A stretch of DNA of 64,000 nucleotides from Haladaptatus salinisoli. GTDB lineage: Archaea > Halobacteriota > Halobacteria > Halobacteriales > Haladaptataceae. The notes under the pieces were generated by a model. That model was given only the letters and a program-made list of their open reading frames with translations. It was not told the DNA's origin and made no database searches. Where the stretch lies: positions 1,972,823 to 2,036,822 of the forward strand of contig NZ_CP085327.1 of NCBI RefSeq assembly GCF_020614375.1. Direction: 5' to 3'. Every line of letters begins with the position of its first letter. The first letter of the stretch is position 1. This document shows, piece after piece, positions 20,093-28,738 of this stretch. A program made the translations under genes and the position numbers.

Positions 20093-21526
20093 ATGGTCTC
20101 CGGTCTCCGCTATCGACTGGCGAGCGTCGGTGGTACTGTTCTGACCGTCGTCCTCGCCGTCTTACTCGCGAACCACGCTGCCGTCCAGCAGACGTCGACG
20201 ACGCTCCTCCCCGTCGTCAGCCAGTTAGAGCCGCAGATACTCGCCGCGGAGCGCTTTACTATCACGATTCTCGCGACCGCGACGGTCGTGACCGCCAGCC
20301 TCGTTCCCCTGTTCAAGCCCCGCCCTCGGCGAATCCTGGACATCGTCTTCGTCACGGAAAAACGAGTGCTGATAGCGTGTTTCGCGCTCGCGACCATCGG
20401 CTACTTCGATTACACCTACCGACTACCGCGTTCGACGCTCATCGTCGTCACGGCGCTGCTCGGCCTCGCTCTCCCGCTCTGGTTCGTTACGATTCGGCGT
20501 CCGCCCGTCGGCGACTCCGAGCGAGCCATCGTCGTCGGCGACGACATCGACCAGATCGGCTCCGTCCTCGAAACCACCAGCATCCCGGTGTTGGGGTACG
20601 TCTCCCCGCCGAACAAGTACGAGATTCAAGGGAAACAGCGCCAACCCCTCGTCGCCGACGGTTGGGGCGAACAACCGTTCTCCGAGGTCGAGCGGCTCGG
20701 CGGCCTCTCCCGGTTGGAGGAAGTGCTGGTGGAAAACGACATCAACACCACGATACTCGCCTTCTCGACCTCCGACCGGGCCGAGTTCTTCGGCGCGCTC
20801 GACACCTGCTACAAGCACGGCGTGACCGCGAAGGCCCACCGCGAACACACGGACAGCGTGCTCACGCGGTCGGAGACGACGGACACCGACGAACTCGTCG
20901 ACATCGCCCTCGAACCGTGGGACTGGCAGGACTACCTGTTCAAGCGAATCTTCGACGTGACGTTCGCGGCCGTGAGCCTCGCGGTGTTCGCGCCCGTCCT
21001 CGTCGTCATCGCGCTCGCCATCAAGCTCGACAGCCCGGGGCCGGTCTTCTACAGTCAGGAGCGGACGGCGGAACTCGGCGACACGTTCCCGGTGTACAAG
21101 TTCCGAACGATGCTGCCCGACAGCGAGTCGGCGGAACCCGAGGAGGACGAGGACAACGACCGCATCACGCGCGTCGGGCGGGTGCTCCGGAAGACCCACC
21201 TCGACGAGCTTCCGCAGCTCTGGACGATACTCACGGGGAAGATGAGCGTCGTCGGCCCGCGCGCCGTCTGGACGGACGAGGAGCCCCTGTTGGAGGCGGA
21301 GACGAAGACGTGGCGAAAGCGGTGGTTCGTCAAACCCGGACTCACCGGACTGGCCCAGATTCACGACGCCAAGAGCACGAGTCCGAAGACGAAGCTCCGG
21401 TACGACCTGGAGTACATCCGCCGTCAGTCGTTCTGGTTCGACCTCAAAATCGTCGCGCGGCAGATATGGCAGGTCGCCGAGGACACGGTTCGGTTCACGA
21501 AGAGCGACGGGTCCGCGGGCGAGTAA
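20093..21526 (+). CDS. Polyprenyl-phosphate sugar-1-phosphate transferase
   Basis: A 477-residue WbaP-type initiating transferase that moves a hexose-1-phosphate from a nucleotide sugar to a membrane polyprenyl phosphate. About four N-terminal helices and a degenerate nucleotide-binding middle region precede a fifth helix. The catalytic C-terminal domain has DSPGPVFYSQER, YKFRTM, THLDELPQLW, GKMSVVGPR and KPGLTGLAQIHDA, ending in DLEYIRRQSFWFDL. An acidic insert (ESAEPEEDEDND) is a haloarchaeal feature. It fits the start of surface glycan assembly with the ligase-like gene upstream. Confidence 0.95.
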   Translation: MVSGLRYRLASVGGTVLTVVLAVLLANHAAVQQTSTTLLPVVSQLEPQILAAERFTITILATATVVTASLVPLFKPRPRRILDIVFVTEKRVLIACFALATIGYFDYTYRLPRSTLIVVTALLGLALPLWFVTIRRPPVGDSERAIVVGDDIDQIGSVLETTSIPVLGYVSPPNKYEIQGKQRQPLVADGWGEQPFSEVERLGGLSRLEEVLVENDINTTILAFSTSDRAEFFGALDTCYKHGVTAKAHREHTDSVLTRSETTDTDELVDIALEPWDWQDYLFKRIFDVTFAAVSLAVFAPVLVVIALAIKLDSPGPVFYSQERTAELGDTFPVYKFRTMLPDSESAEPEEDEDNDRITRVGRVLRKTHLDELPQLWTILTGKMSVVGPRAVWTDEEPLLEAETKTWRKRWFVKPGLTGLAQIHDAKSTSPKTKLRYDLEYIRRQSFWFDLKIVARQIWQVAEDTVRFTKSDGSAGE

Positions 21527-21591
21527 GCCGCTCGCCCGACCCGGCGATTCTCGGCAATTACCCTGATAATCCCGGCGAGCGAACGGTACGT

Positions 21592-21837
21592 ATGCGCCAC
21601 GCACCGACGGACGACGACGAAGGAAAACCGGTGTTCAACGTGGACGACCAGAAGATCGGCATCGTCGCTCGGGTGAGCGACGGCACGGCGTACATCGACC
21701 CCGACCCGAGCATCGTGGACGAGTACAGGGTGATGCTCGGCTGGGGCGACGAGTCGAAGGACGTCCACCCGCTCCCGCCGGACGCCATCGACGAGATAAC
21801 CGACAAGGAGATTCGGCTGCGAACCAGCGACGCGTGA
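21592..21837 (+). CDS. Small PRC-barrel-like protein
   Basis: An 81-residue soluble acidic protein. The segment KPVFNVDDQKIGIVARVSDG then TAYIDPDP has the beta-strand pattern of PRC-barrel proteins, and the tail PPDAIDEITDKEIRLR matches their usual end. Function is unknown; PRC barrels bind RNA-processing and photosynthetic partners in other lineages. The ATG at 21592 is the only good start in a frame that runs as noise through the upstream transferase gene. Confidence 0.75.
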   Translation: MRHAPTDDDEGKPVFNVDDQKIGIVARVSDGTAYIDPDPSIVDEYRVMLGWGDESKDVHPLPPDAIDEITDKEIRLRTSDA

Positions 21838-21886
21838 CGGCGAACCCACAGCCTCAAGTCGGCGGTCTGCGTGCACCCCGCCGTAG

Positions 21887-22651
21887 ATGCGCGTCAGAAC
21901 CGTCGGCGACGGGACGCCCGAACTCGCGGTCGTCGCGTGCCTCCACGGCGACGAACCGTGCGGGAAGACCGCCGTCGAGCGCGTGCTGGCAGAGGAGCCG
22001 ACGTTCGAACGCCCCGTCCGATTCGTCGTCGCCAACGAGGAAGCTATCGCGGCGGACGCCCGGTGCGTCGACGAGGACCTGAACCGCGCGTTCCCGGGCG
22101 ACCCCGACGGGCCGACGCACGAATCCGAACTCGCGGCGGCGCTCCTGTCGGAACTGCGCGGCTGCGCCGTTCTCGACTTCCACTCGACGCGCTCGCACCC
22201 CGACCCGTTCGCGCTGGTCTCGCGGCTGAACGACCGGACGAAACGAATCGCGCGGGCGACCGGCGTCGGTCGCGTGGTGGACATCAGCTACGTCGCCGGC
22301 GGTCTCGTCGACCACGTCGACGGCGCGGCGGTCGAGTGCGGACTTCGCGGCACCGAGCGGGCGGCGCGAAACGCGGAGCGCGTCCTCCGCAACGTCCTCG
22401 GTTCGACGGGCGCGCTCGACGCGCTCTCGGAGGGGGGGACGCCCGAACTGTACCGCGTGTTCGACGCGGTGACGGGGCGCGGTTACGAGTTCGTCGGCGA
22501 GAACTTCGTCCGCGTCGAGGAAGGGGAGGTGTTCGCCCGGAAGGCGGGCGAGGAGTTGCGCGCCGACCGCCCCTTCTACCCGGTGTTGATGTCCACCGAC
22601 GGGTACGACGAGATGGTCGGCTTTCGCGCGGAGCGGGCGGGAAAACTCTGA
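21887..22651 (+). CDS. Succinylglutamate desuccinylase/aspartoacylase-family hydrolase
   Basis: A 254-residue zinc carboxypeptidase-like amidohydrolase. ACLHGDEPCGK supplies the H-x2-E zinc pair; VLDFHSTRSHPDPF supplies the third ligand His; AVECG carries the probable catalytic Glu. The family removes acyl groups from N-acyl amino acids. It faces the DgcA-like and DgcN-like genes across a 7-base gap. An N-acetylglutamate deacylase would complete the D-glutamate route they suggest, although this pairing is inference from position. Confidence 0.88.
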   Translation: MRVRTVGDGTPELAVVACLHGDEPCGKTAVERVLAEEPTFERPVRFVVANEEAIAADARCVDEDLNRAFPGDPDGPTHESELAAALLSELRGCAVLDFHSTRSHPDPFALVSRLNDRTKRIARATGVGRVVDISYVAGGLVDHVDGAAVECGLRGTERAARNAERVLRNVLGSTGALDALSEGGTPELYRVFDAVTGRGYEFVGENFVRVEEGEVFARKAGEELRADRPFYPVLMSTDGYDEMVGFRAERAGKL

Positions 22652-22658
22652 GGGTCGG

Positions 22659-23693
22659 TCACCGGCGCGCGCCGGTTCCCGGCCGCCCGGTTTCGAGGTC
22701 TATCCGCCCGTTCGGCATCGGGACGCCCTCGTACTCGTCCTCGGCGAGCAGGAGCGACCCGTCCACGTCGGCGTAGTCGAGCAGCGGCGCGAGGTGGCAG
22801 GCCGCGGCGATGCTGGCGTTGCTCTCTATCATGCAGCCGAGCATGACCTCCATCCCGTGCGCTCTCGCGGTGTGTATCATCCGCATCGCCTCGCGGAGTC
22901 CGCCGCACTTCATCAGTTTCAGGTTGGCGATGTCGGCCTTGTCGGCGATTCGCGGGACGTCTTCGAGCGTCACGCAGGACTCGTCGGCCGCGATGGGGAG
23001 GGCGGCGCGCTCCCGGACGAACCGCATCCCGTCCGGATTCTCGGCCGGAACCGGCTGTTCGACGAACTCCACGTCGTACTCGGCGAGCGCGTCGATTTTC
23101 CGTATCGCCTCGCGCGGACTCCACGCCTGATTCGCGTCCACTCGAATCGTCGCGTCGGGGGCGGCGTTCCGAACCGTCCCGACTATCTCCTCGTCGCGGT
23201 CGGTGCCGACTTTCACCTTCAGCGTTCCGTAGCCGGCTTCGACCGCCTCCTCGGTCTTCTCGCGCATCACCTCGGTCTCGTCGATACCGATGGTGAACGA
23301 GGTCTCGACGCTTTCCGCGGGGTCGAGCCCCCAGTACCGGTAGAGCGGGAGGTCGGCGCGCTTCGCCGCGAGGTCGTGGAGCGCGATGCTCACCGCGCAG
23401 CGCGCCGCCGGGTTTCGGTTCACCGTCTCGCGCATCTCGCGCTCGATTCGGGCGAGCGCGTGGGGGTCGCCGGCCGATTCGACGACGGCGAGCAGGTCGG
23501 GCAACACCGCCTCGACCGTCGCCGCCGTCTCGCCGTAGTGTTCGGAGGGAGCCGCCCCGCCGATGCCGACGTTCCCCGCGTCGTCCTCGATTCGGACGAC
23601 GACGTTCTCGGCGGTCGTCTGGGTCCCCCGCGAGATGGTGAACGGGCGTTCGAGCGGGAGGGTGAGTCGCTCGAACGAGGTCGTGAGGGTCAC
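22659..23693 (-). CDS. dgcA: Enolase-superfamily epimerase, DgcA-like (N-acetyl-D-glutamate racemase)
   Basis: A 344-residue member of the muconate-lactonizing/dipeptide-epimerase subgroup. Catalytic pieces are TLKVKVG (Lys-x-Lys), IRVDANQAW, EFVEQPVP and IAADES (three metal ligands) and NLKLMKCGG (second Lys). Alone it would be called L-Ala-D/L-Glu epimerase. Next to DUF1611 it matches the D-glutamate pathway of marine bacteria and halophilic archaea, where DgcA racemises N-acetyl-D-glutamate. The GTG start at 23693 overlaps the upstream stop by four bases (GTGA), so the two are translationally coupled. Confidence 0.88.
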   Translation of the reverse strand: MTLTTSFERLTLPLERPFTISRGTQTTAENVVVRIEDDAGNVGIGGAAPSEHYGETAATVEAVLPDLLAVVESAGDPHALARIEREMRETVNRNPAARCAVSIALHDLAAKRADLPLYRYWGLDPAESVETSFTIGIDETEVMREKTEEAVEAGYGTLKVKVGTDRDEEIVGTVRNAAPDATIRVDANQAWSPREAIRKIDALAEYDVEFVEQPVPAENPDGMRFVRERAALPIAADESCVTLEDVPRIADKADIANLKLMKCGGLREAMRMIHTARAHGMEVMLGCMIESNASIAAACHLAPLLDYADVDGSLLLAEDEYEGVPMPNGRIDLETGRPGTGARR

Positions 23694-24703
23694 AGTATCG
23701 CCTCCAGCACGTCGTCCGCGTCGTGGCGGACCGGGTCGGTCGCCGGCGCGCCGAGGGCGGATTCGTACAACCGAATCGCCTCGCGGGCCGCGTCGCCGTC
23801 CTCGATCCCCGAGGTGTTGATGGCCCCGGCGACGACCTCCGTCTCGTGGACCGGTCGGGCGAGGTCCTCGTAGAGCGAGACGTACTCGGAAATCGGCGGC
23901 AGGGAGAACGATTCGTACCCGTGGATGACCTCCTTGCCCGCCTCGTGACAGAGGACGAGTTTGTCGGCCATCGACCCGTGGAGGATGCCGCAGGTCACGG
24001 CGGAGTAAGCGGGGTGGACGATGCTTCCCTGCCCCTCCACGAAGAGGTAGTCGTACTCGTCGCCGCGCTCCAGGATCATCTCTTCGACCGCCCCGGCGGC
24101 GAAGTCGCTCACCACGCGGTCGATGGGGTTCCCCCACCCGTCTATCATGATTCCGGTCTGGCCGGTCGGGATGAAGCCGGCGTCCGCGCCCCGCTCTCGG
24201 GCGGCTTCCAGCAGTTCGAGGGTCGCGGTCATCTTCCCGACGGAGCAGTCGGTGCCGACCGTGAGCACGACCTCCGCGTCCACGTCCTTCGCCACGCCTT
24301 TGCTGACGGTGAGGTCGTCGCGCGGCTTCCGCACGTCCCAGATGTCGCAGCCGTTCTCCGCGGCGAGTCGGGCGAACTCCTCGTCGTCTTCGAGGAAGTA
24401 GTGCAGTCCCGAGACGAGGTCGCAGCCGCGCTCCAGCGCCGTTCGAACGTCGGCGCGCCAGGAATCGTCGAAGCCGCCGCCGATGGGCGCGATGCCGACG
24501 ACGAGCGCGTCCGCGTCCGGCGCGTCGTCCATCCCGGCGACGATGGGGGCGTCTTGCACGTCCGGCAGATAGTCGCCGACGCGCTCGCCGGCCCGGTCGC
24601 GGTCGAGCACGGCGACCACGTCGTAGTCGGCGTAGCGCAGGATTCCGACCGCCGTCTTCGCGCGGTCGGGGAACTTCTCGTGAGCGAGTATGGCCACCTG
24701 CAT
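23690..24703 (-). CDS. dgcN: DUF1611 protein, DgcN-like D-glutamate N-acetyltransferase
   Basis: A 337-residue DUF1611 protein. The N-terminal part is Rossmann-like (VAILAHEKFPDRAKTAVGILRY), and the C-terminal part is a P-loop-type fold with VGTDCSVGKMTATLEL and VEGQGSIVHPAYSAVT. Family members paired with a DgcA racemase acetylate D-glutamate. The ATG at 24703 is chosen because the frame upstream of it is not coding-like. Gene order dgcN-dgcA with GTGA overlap indicates one operon. Confidence 0.87.
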   Translation of the reverse strand: MQVAILAHEKFPDRAKTAVGILRYADYDVVAVLDRDRAGERVGDYLPDVQDAPIVAGMDDAPDADALVVGIAPIGGGFDDSWRADVRTALERGCDLVSGLHYFLEDDEEFARLAAENGCDIWDVRKPRDDLTVSKGVAKDVDAEVVLTVGTDCSVGKMTATLELLEAARERGADAGFIPTGQTGIMIDGWGNPIDRVVSDFAAGAVEEMILERGDEYDYLFVEGQGSIVHPAYSAVTCGILHGSMADKLVLCHEAGKEVIHGYESFSLPPISEYVSLYEDLARPVHETEVVAGAINTSGIEDGDAAREAIRLYESALGAPATDPVRHDADDVLEAIL

Positions 24704-24835
24704 GCGTGTGCGGTGGTGGCAGGGCGGCTTAAAGCCCCCCTTCGCGGTAACGCGGGGAGCGACCCGAAGTCGCGGCACCGACGTGGCGAAAATCGACGGA
24801 CGAGCGGCGCTCGGGCGTCGCCCGGCGTCCGGGCG

Positions 24836-25444
24836 TCACTCGGGATACTTCGGTTCGCGCTTCTCGGCGCGTTCGAGCGCGGTTTCGACGACGTCCCGAA
24901 CGTCCCCGTGGAACTCGTCGCCGTGTCCCGCGTACATGTGCTCGACCGAGTCGGGCATCCGGTCGAGTATCTCGCGGATGCTTTCTATCAACTCCTCGCG
25001 GGACTGGCCGGCCATGTCGGTGCGCCCGAAACTCCCGTAGTCGAACGCGCCGTCGTCGTGGACGACCACGTCGCCGCTGAAGATGGTCGAGTCGCCGACG
25101 AAGGCGACGTGGTCGTCGGCGTGCCCCGGCGTGTGGACGACCTCGAACTCCTCGTCGCCGATTCGAACGGCGTCGCCGTCCTCGAGCGCGACGTCGCGGC
25201 GCGGGTGGGAGCCGTAGGCGGCGAGGTCGGCGTCGAAGGCGTCCAGCACGGCGTCGAGTCGTTGGACGTGGTCGCCGTGCTGGTGGGTCAGTACGACCGC
25301 GTCGAGTTCGTCGGTGCGTTCGCGTATCGCGTCCACGACGCCGTCCATCGCCCCGGCGTCCACGAGGACCGGACGGTCGCCGAGCGCGAGGTAGGCGTTG
25401 CACGTGAACGTCTCCGCGTCGGCAGTGACGTTGACGACTTGCAT
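24836..25444 (-). CDS. Metallo-beta-lactamase-fold hydrolase
   Basis: A 202-residue single-domain MBL protein of the glyoxalase II-like group. The dinuclear zinc motif TH54QH56GD58H59 is followed by VVHTPGHADDH, STIFSGDVVVHDDG and a final YAGHGDEF, giving all expected ligands. It probably hydrolyses a thioester or related bond; the substrate is unknown. The ATG at 25444 is chosen over an earlier GTG-type start because the N terminus MQVVNVTADAETFTCNAYLA is typical of the family. Confidence 0.9.
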   Translation of the reverse strand: MQVVNVTADAETFTCNAYLALGDRPVLVDAGAMDGVVDAIRERTDELDAVVLTHQHGDHVQRLDAVLDAFDADLAAYGSHPRRDVALEDGDAVRIGDEEFEVVHTPGHADDHVAFVGDSTIFSGDVVVHDDGAFDYGSFGRTDMAGQSREELIESIREILDRMPDSVEHMYAGHGDEFHGDVRDVVETALERAEKREPKYPE

Positions 25445-25527
25445 GGTGGGCCGTTTCGCATCCCGTACCAAAGATGTGACGGGCGGCGAGCAATTTTAGT
25501 ATCCCAAGTCCCTATCGTGATACACAC

Positions 25528-25707
25528 ATGGGTTTTGGGAGCTACGACGAGTCCGAACAGGAGAACCGGGAGTACGACGCCGATTTGGACGACGATAGCG
25601 GCGTAAACACGTCGGAGCACAACCACGAGGGGAGCGTCGACTTCGAAATCGGCGCGTCGAACGACGAACTCTTGGACCGCCTCTCGGAAATCAAAAACGA
25701 CGAGTAG
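25528..25707 (+). CDS. Small acidic protein, DUF5786-like
   Basis: A 59-residue very acidic protein starting MGFGSYDESEQEN, the signature head of the haloarchaeal DUF5786 family. It then carries GVNTSEHNHEGSVDFEIG and a helical tail DELLDRLSEIKND. Function is unknown. It ends one base before the GTG of the DUF99 gene, so they are probably co-transcribed. A TATA-like TTTTAGTA at about 25494 lies some 30 bases upstream. Confidence 0.85.
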   Translation: MGFGSYDESEQENREYDADLDDDSGVNTSEHNHEGSVDFEIGASNDELLDRLSEIKNDE

Positions 25708-25708
25708 C

Positions 25709-26269
25709 GTGAAACCCGGCGTCCGGGCGCTCGGGGTCGCGGAATCGTACGACGGACCGACCAGCACGCTCGCCGGCGTCGTCGTGCGCGCGAGCCGAGT
25801 CGTCGACGGCTTCGTTTTCGGAACCTGTACCGTGGGCGGAACGGACGTGACCGACTCGGTCGTCGACCTCGCGGAGCGCCTCGACCGCGAGGACGTGCGC
25901 TACGTCCTCGTCAGCGGCATCGCGCTGGCGTGGTACAACGTGCTCGACATGCACCGCGTTCACGAGGCGGTCGACCGCCCCGTCATCTCCGTCACCTTCG
26001 AGGAGAGTGACGGCCTCCGGGACTCGCTCGAAGCCGAGTTCTCCGGCGACGAACTCGACCGGCGACGGGAGGTCTACCGGAGACAACCCGCGCGGCGGAG
26101 ACTCGCGGTCAACGACCAGACCGTCTTCGTCCGGAGCGTCGGCATCGACGGGGAGGAGGCCCGCGACGTGGTCGGGGCGTTCACGCCGGAGGGCGGCCGA
26201 CCGGAACCCCTCCGAGTGGCGCGCACGGCCGCCCGCGCCGCCGACGAGTGGCGGGCCGAGGGGGTTTAA
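25709..26269 (+). CDS. DUF99 protein (endonuclease V-like fold)
   Basis: A 186-residue archaeal DUF99 protein beginning with GTG. Recognisable blocks are GVRALGVAESYDGP, TLAGVVVRASRVVDGFVFG, VLVSGIALAWYNVLDM and RPVISVTFEESDGL, then an Arg-rich segment. The family is structurally related to endonuclease V, but nuclease activity is not established. Its start follows the DUF5786 stop by one base and it precedes the uracil-DNA glycosylase gene, which hints at a DNA-repair setting. Confidence 0.88.
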   Translation: MKPGVRALGVAESYDGPTSTLAGVVVRASRVVDGFVFGTCTVGGTDVTDSVVDLAERLDREDVRYVLVSGIALAWYNVLDMHRVHEAVDRPVISVTFEESDGLRDSLEAEFSGDELDRRREVYRRQPARRRLAVNDQTVFVRSVGIDGEEARDVVGAFTPEGGRPEPLRVARTAARAADEWRAEGV

Positions 26270-26293
26270 TACGTCCCCTCCGTTGCGCCGATT

Positions 26294-26881
26294 ATGGGTA
26301 CGATGGAGGGACTGGAAGTCACCGAGTGCACGCGCTGTCCGGCGTTGGTCGACTGCCGGAGCCGAATCGTCAACGGCGCAGGGCCGGAGGACGCGGACGT
26401 CCTCTTCGTCGGCGAGGGGCCGGGCGCGCGCGAGGACGAGCGGGGCGAACCGTTCGTCGGCAGGAGCGGGTCGGTGCTCGACGAGGGGTTACGCGACCAC
26501 GGTCTCTCGCGCGCCGACGTTCGAATCACGAACTGCGTGCGCTGTCGCCCGCCGGAGAACCGCGACCCCACGAAGGAGGAACTCGACAACTGCCGCGAGT
26601 ACCTGGAGCGCGAGATAGCGCTCGTCGACCCCGACGTCGTCGTCACCCTCGGAAAGGTGCCGAGCGAACACCTCCTCGGCCGCGACGTGGCGGTGACGCG
26701 CGAGGCCGGGACGATGGCCAACGCCGAACTCGGCGGCGAGGTGCGCGACGTGCTCGTCTGCGTCCATCCGGCGGCGACGCTCTACGACCGGAGCCAGGAG
26801 TCGACGTTCCGGAACGCCATCGACAAGGCGGCGACGCTGGCGGGGTCGAGCGGCGGCCAGTCGAGTCTTGGCGAGTTCTAG
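26294..26881 (+). CDS. Type-4/5-like uracil-DNA glycosylase with FeS cluster
   Basis: A 195-residue member of the FeS uracil-DNA glycosylases, which remove uracil produced by cytosine deamination. Cys residues of the cluster are in ECTRCPALVDC and NCVRCRPPENR plus a later DNC. Motif 1 is VGEGPGAREDERGEPFVG; motif 2 is VCVHPAA. A TATA-like GTTTAATA near 26265 fits a leaderless start at 26294, although the second ATG at 26303 is possible. Confidence 0.92.
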   Translation: MGTMEGLEVTECTRCPALVDCRSRIVNGAGPEDADVLFVGEGPGAREDERGEPFVGRSGSVLDEGLRDHGLSRADVRITNCVRCRPPENRDPTKEELDNCREYLEREIALVDPDVVVTLGKVPSEHLLGRDVAVTREAGTMANAELGGEVRDVLVCVHPAATLYDRSQESTFRNAIDKAATLAGSSGGQSSLGEF

Positions 26882-26889
26882 GGACCGCA

Positions 26890-27339
26890 TCACCGAACGA
26901 TGGTCACCGTCATCGGCGCGCGGCGCGCGACCGTCTCGGCGACGGACCCGAGGAGGACGTTCGAGATGTCCCCCGGACCGCGCGTTCCGACGACGATGTG
27001 GTCCACGTCGTTCTCCTTGGCGTAGACGAGTATCTGGCGCGACGGCGACCCCAACTTGACGACGCTCTCGAACGGAACGCCGCGTTCGTCCGCCCGCTCG
27101 CGCAGCTCCTCGTGCAGTTCCTTCGCGCTGTCCCACTCCTTCTGGTACCACTCCTGCGAGTAGGCGGGCATCCCCGCCTTCCCCAGCGGCGACTGATACC
27201 CCGGCGACAGCGAGTCGGTGTCGAAGGGGTTGACGACGGTGATGACGGTGATTTCGACGTCGGGCATCGTCAGCGCGTAGTCCAGCGCCGCCTCCGCCGC
27301 TTCCGACCCATCGAGCGAAACGAGTACGTGCTCCCCCAT
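26890..27339 (-). CDS. Universal stress protein (UspA family)
   Basis: A 149-residue single-domain UspA protein. HVLVSLDGSEAAEAALDYAL forms the first strand and helix. The nucleotide-binding end is VVGTRGPGDISNVLLGSVAETVARRAPMTV, matching the G-x2-G-x9-G-S ATP-binding pattern. It is encoded 66 bases after the phosphate-transporter gene on the same strand, a frequent pairing in haloarchaea, where UspA proteins may regulate the transporter. Confidence 0.93.
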   Translation of the reverse strand: MGEHVLVSLDGSEAAEAALDYALTMPDVEITVITVVNPFDTDSLSPGYQSPLGKAGMPAYSQEWYQKEWDSAKELHEELRERADERGVPFESVVKLGSPSRQILVYAKENDVDHIVVGTRGPGDISNVLLGSVAETVARRAPMTVTIVR

Positions 27340-27405
27340 ACTCGCGGAAACAACCGCGGGTCAGTAAAGCGATTTTCTCTCTTTCTGCCACGAGCGGCGG
27401 GGGAC

Positions 27406-28680
27406 TTAGCCCGTGCTCAAGACGAACTCGAAGAGGACGTACGAGCCGACCGCCGAGAGGGTCGGCGAGAGAATCCACAGCACGACGATTCGGCTCGTCG
27501 CCGCGGGGTCGAAGAGGCTCTCCGCCGCCAGTTCCTCGATGTCCTCCTCGCCGATGGGCGGAACCTCGGGCGTCTCGCCGCCGTCGCGGGACGCGGGCGG
27601 AGCGGACGTCTCGCCCTCCGCGACCTCGCCGATGGTCGGGCCGGGCGGAACCTCGGTTTCGCTCGTCTCGGCGATGAGCGCGCCCGTCGAGAGGTCGGCG
27701 TCCGGCGTCGGGTCGCTCGTCACGGCGGTCTCCGCCAACTCGGCGACGGTCACCGCGCGGCTGGCGCGACCCCAGCCCAGTCCGATGATGCACGAGGTGG
27801 TGCTCACCGCGAGACTCGCGGGGATGCCGAGGCGCGAGAGGACGGTGATGACGGTCGCGCCGATGAGCGAGACGATGAGCGCCGCCAGAATCGGCAGGTC
27901 GGTGATTCCTTCGCCGACGGTGGCGAGCGTCCGGCGAGCGATGGTGAACCCGCCGAGGCCGATGGCCCCGATGGCGAGCAGGATTCCCTCTTCGACGGTG
28001 ATCGCGCCGTTCCCGACGAGCGGCGCGACCGCGTTCGCCGCGTTCGACGCGCCCGCGCTGAACCCCATGTAGCAGGCGATGAGGAGCACCGAGAGCGACC
28101 CGACCACGTCGCGCGCGCTGACCCCCCTCCCGAGCGCGGGCCGCGGGATCGATCCGGAGCGGTCGATTCGAACCAACCGGTCTTCGATTCGGGTGAACGT
28201 GAGTCGAGCCTCCATGTGCGGGTAGAGGTAGCGCCCGATGAACAGTCCGACCGCGAACGCGAGCAAGGGCGCGACGATCCACGCCGAGACGATGGTGAAC
28301 ATGAGCGACTCGTTCAGCGTGTCGGTGGCGAGCCCCAGTCCGACGATGGCTCCCACGGCGGTCATCGACGTGGACGCGGGCACGCCGTAGAGGTTCGAGA
28401 TGAGGAGCGCGAACCCGGCGAAAAAGAGCACGACGATGCTCGACCCCAGGGTGAACTGGCTCGCCGGAACGATGCCCTCGCTCATGGTCTCGATGACGTT
28501 CCGCCCGACCGTCCACCCGCCCCAGAGCGCGAACCCGGTGAAGAGCGCCGCCGCTCCGACCTTTCCGATGATTCGACTCCCCACGGCGGGGCCGAACGCG
28601 ACCCCCGTGGACGAACCGCCGATGTTGTAGCCGACGAACGCGGCGACGAACAATCCCACTACCAGTAGCGCGGTGACCAC
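27406..28680 (-). CDS. pitA: PiT-family inorganic phosphate transporter
   Basis: A 424-residue cation-coupled phosphate permease with about ten helices. Both inverted-repeat signatures are visible: FVGYNIGGSSTGVAFGPAVG near the N terminus and GFSAGASNAANAVAPLVG in the second half, with PASTSMTAVGAIVG and PASLAVSTTSCIIG. An acidic cytoplasmic insert of about 70 residues (about 325-395) precedes the last helix. The start is GTG. It is followed by uspA on the same strand. Confidence 0.93.
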   Translation of the reverse strand: MVTALLVVGLFVAAFVGYNIGGSSTGVAFGPAVGSRIIGKVGAAALFTGFALWGGWTVGRNVIETMSEGIVPASQFTLGSSIVVLFFAGFALLISNLYGVPASTSMTAVGAIVGLGLATDTLNESLMFTIVSAWIVAPLLAFAVGLFIGRYLYPHMEARLTFTRIEDRLVRIDRSGSIPRPALGRGVSARDVVGSLSVLLIACYMGFSAGASNAANAVAPLVGNGAITVEEGILLAIGAIGLGGFTIARRTLATVGEGITDLPILAALIVSLIGATVITVLSRLGIPASLAVSTTSCIIGLGWGRASRAVTVAELAETAVTSDPTPDADLSTGALIAETSETEVPPGPTIGEVAEGETSAPPASRDGGETPEVPPIGEEDIEELAAESLFDPAATSRIVVLWILSPTLSAVGSYVLFEFVLSTG

Positions 28681-28738
28681 ACTCGATACCCCCGAACTGT
28701 CGGACGTCTTCGAGCTATTTCGTTCTTTCCCGGACGAC

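Noticed and set aside
26248..28668. An 806-codon plus frame
   Set aside because: Overlaps and opposes the PiT and UspA genes and continues past uracil-DNA glycosylase in another frame; composition is low-complexity Arg/Asp/Glu.
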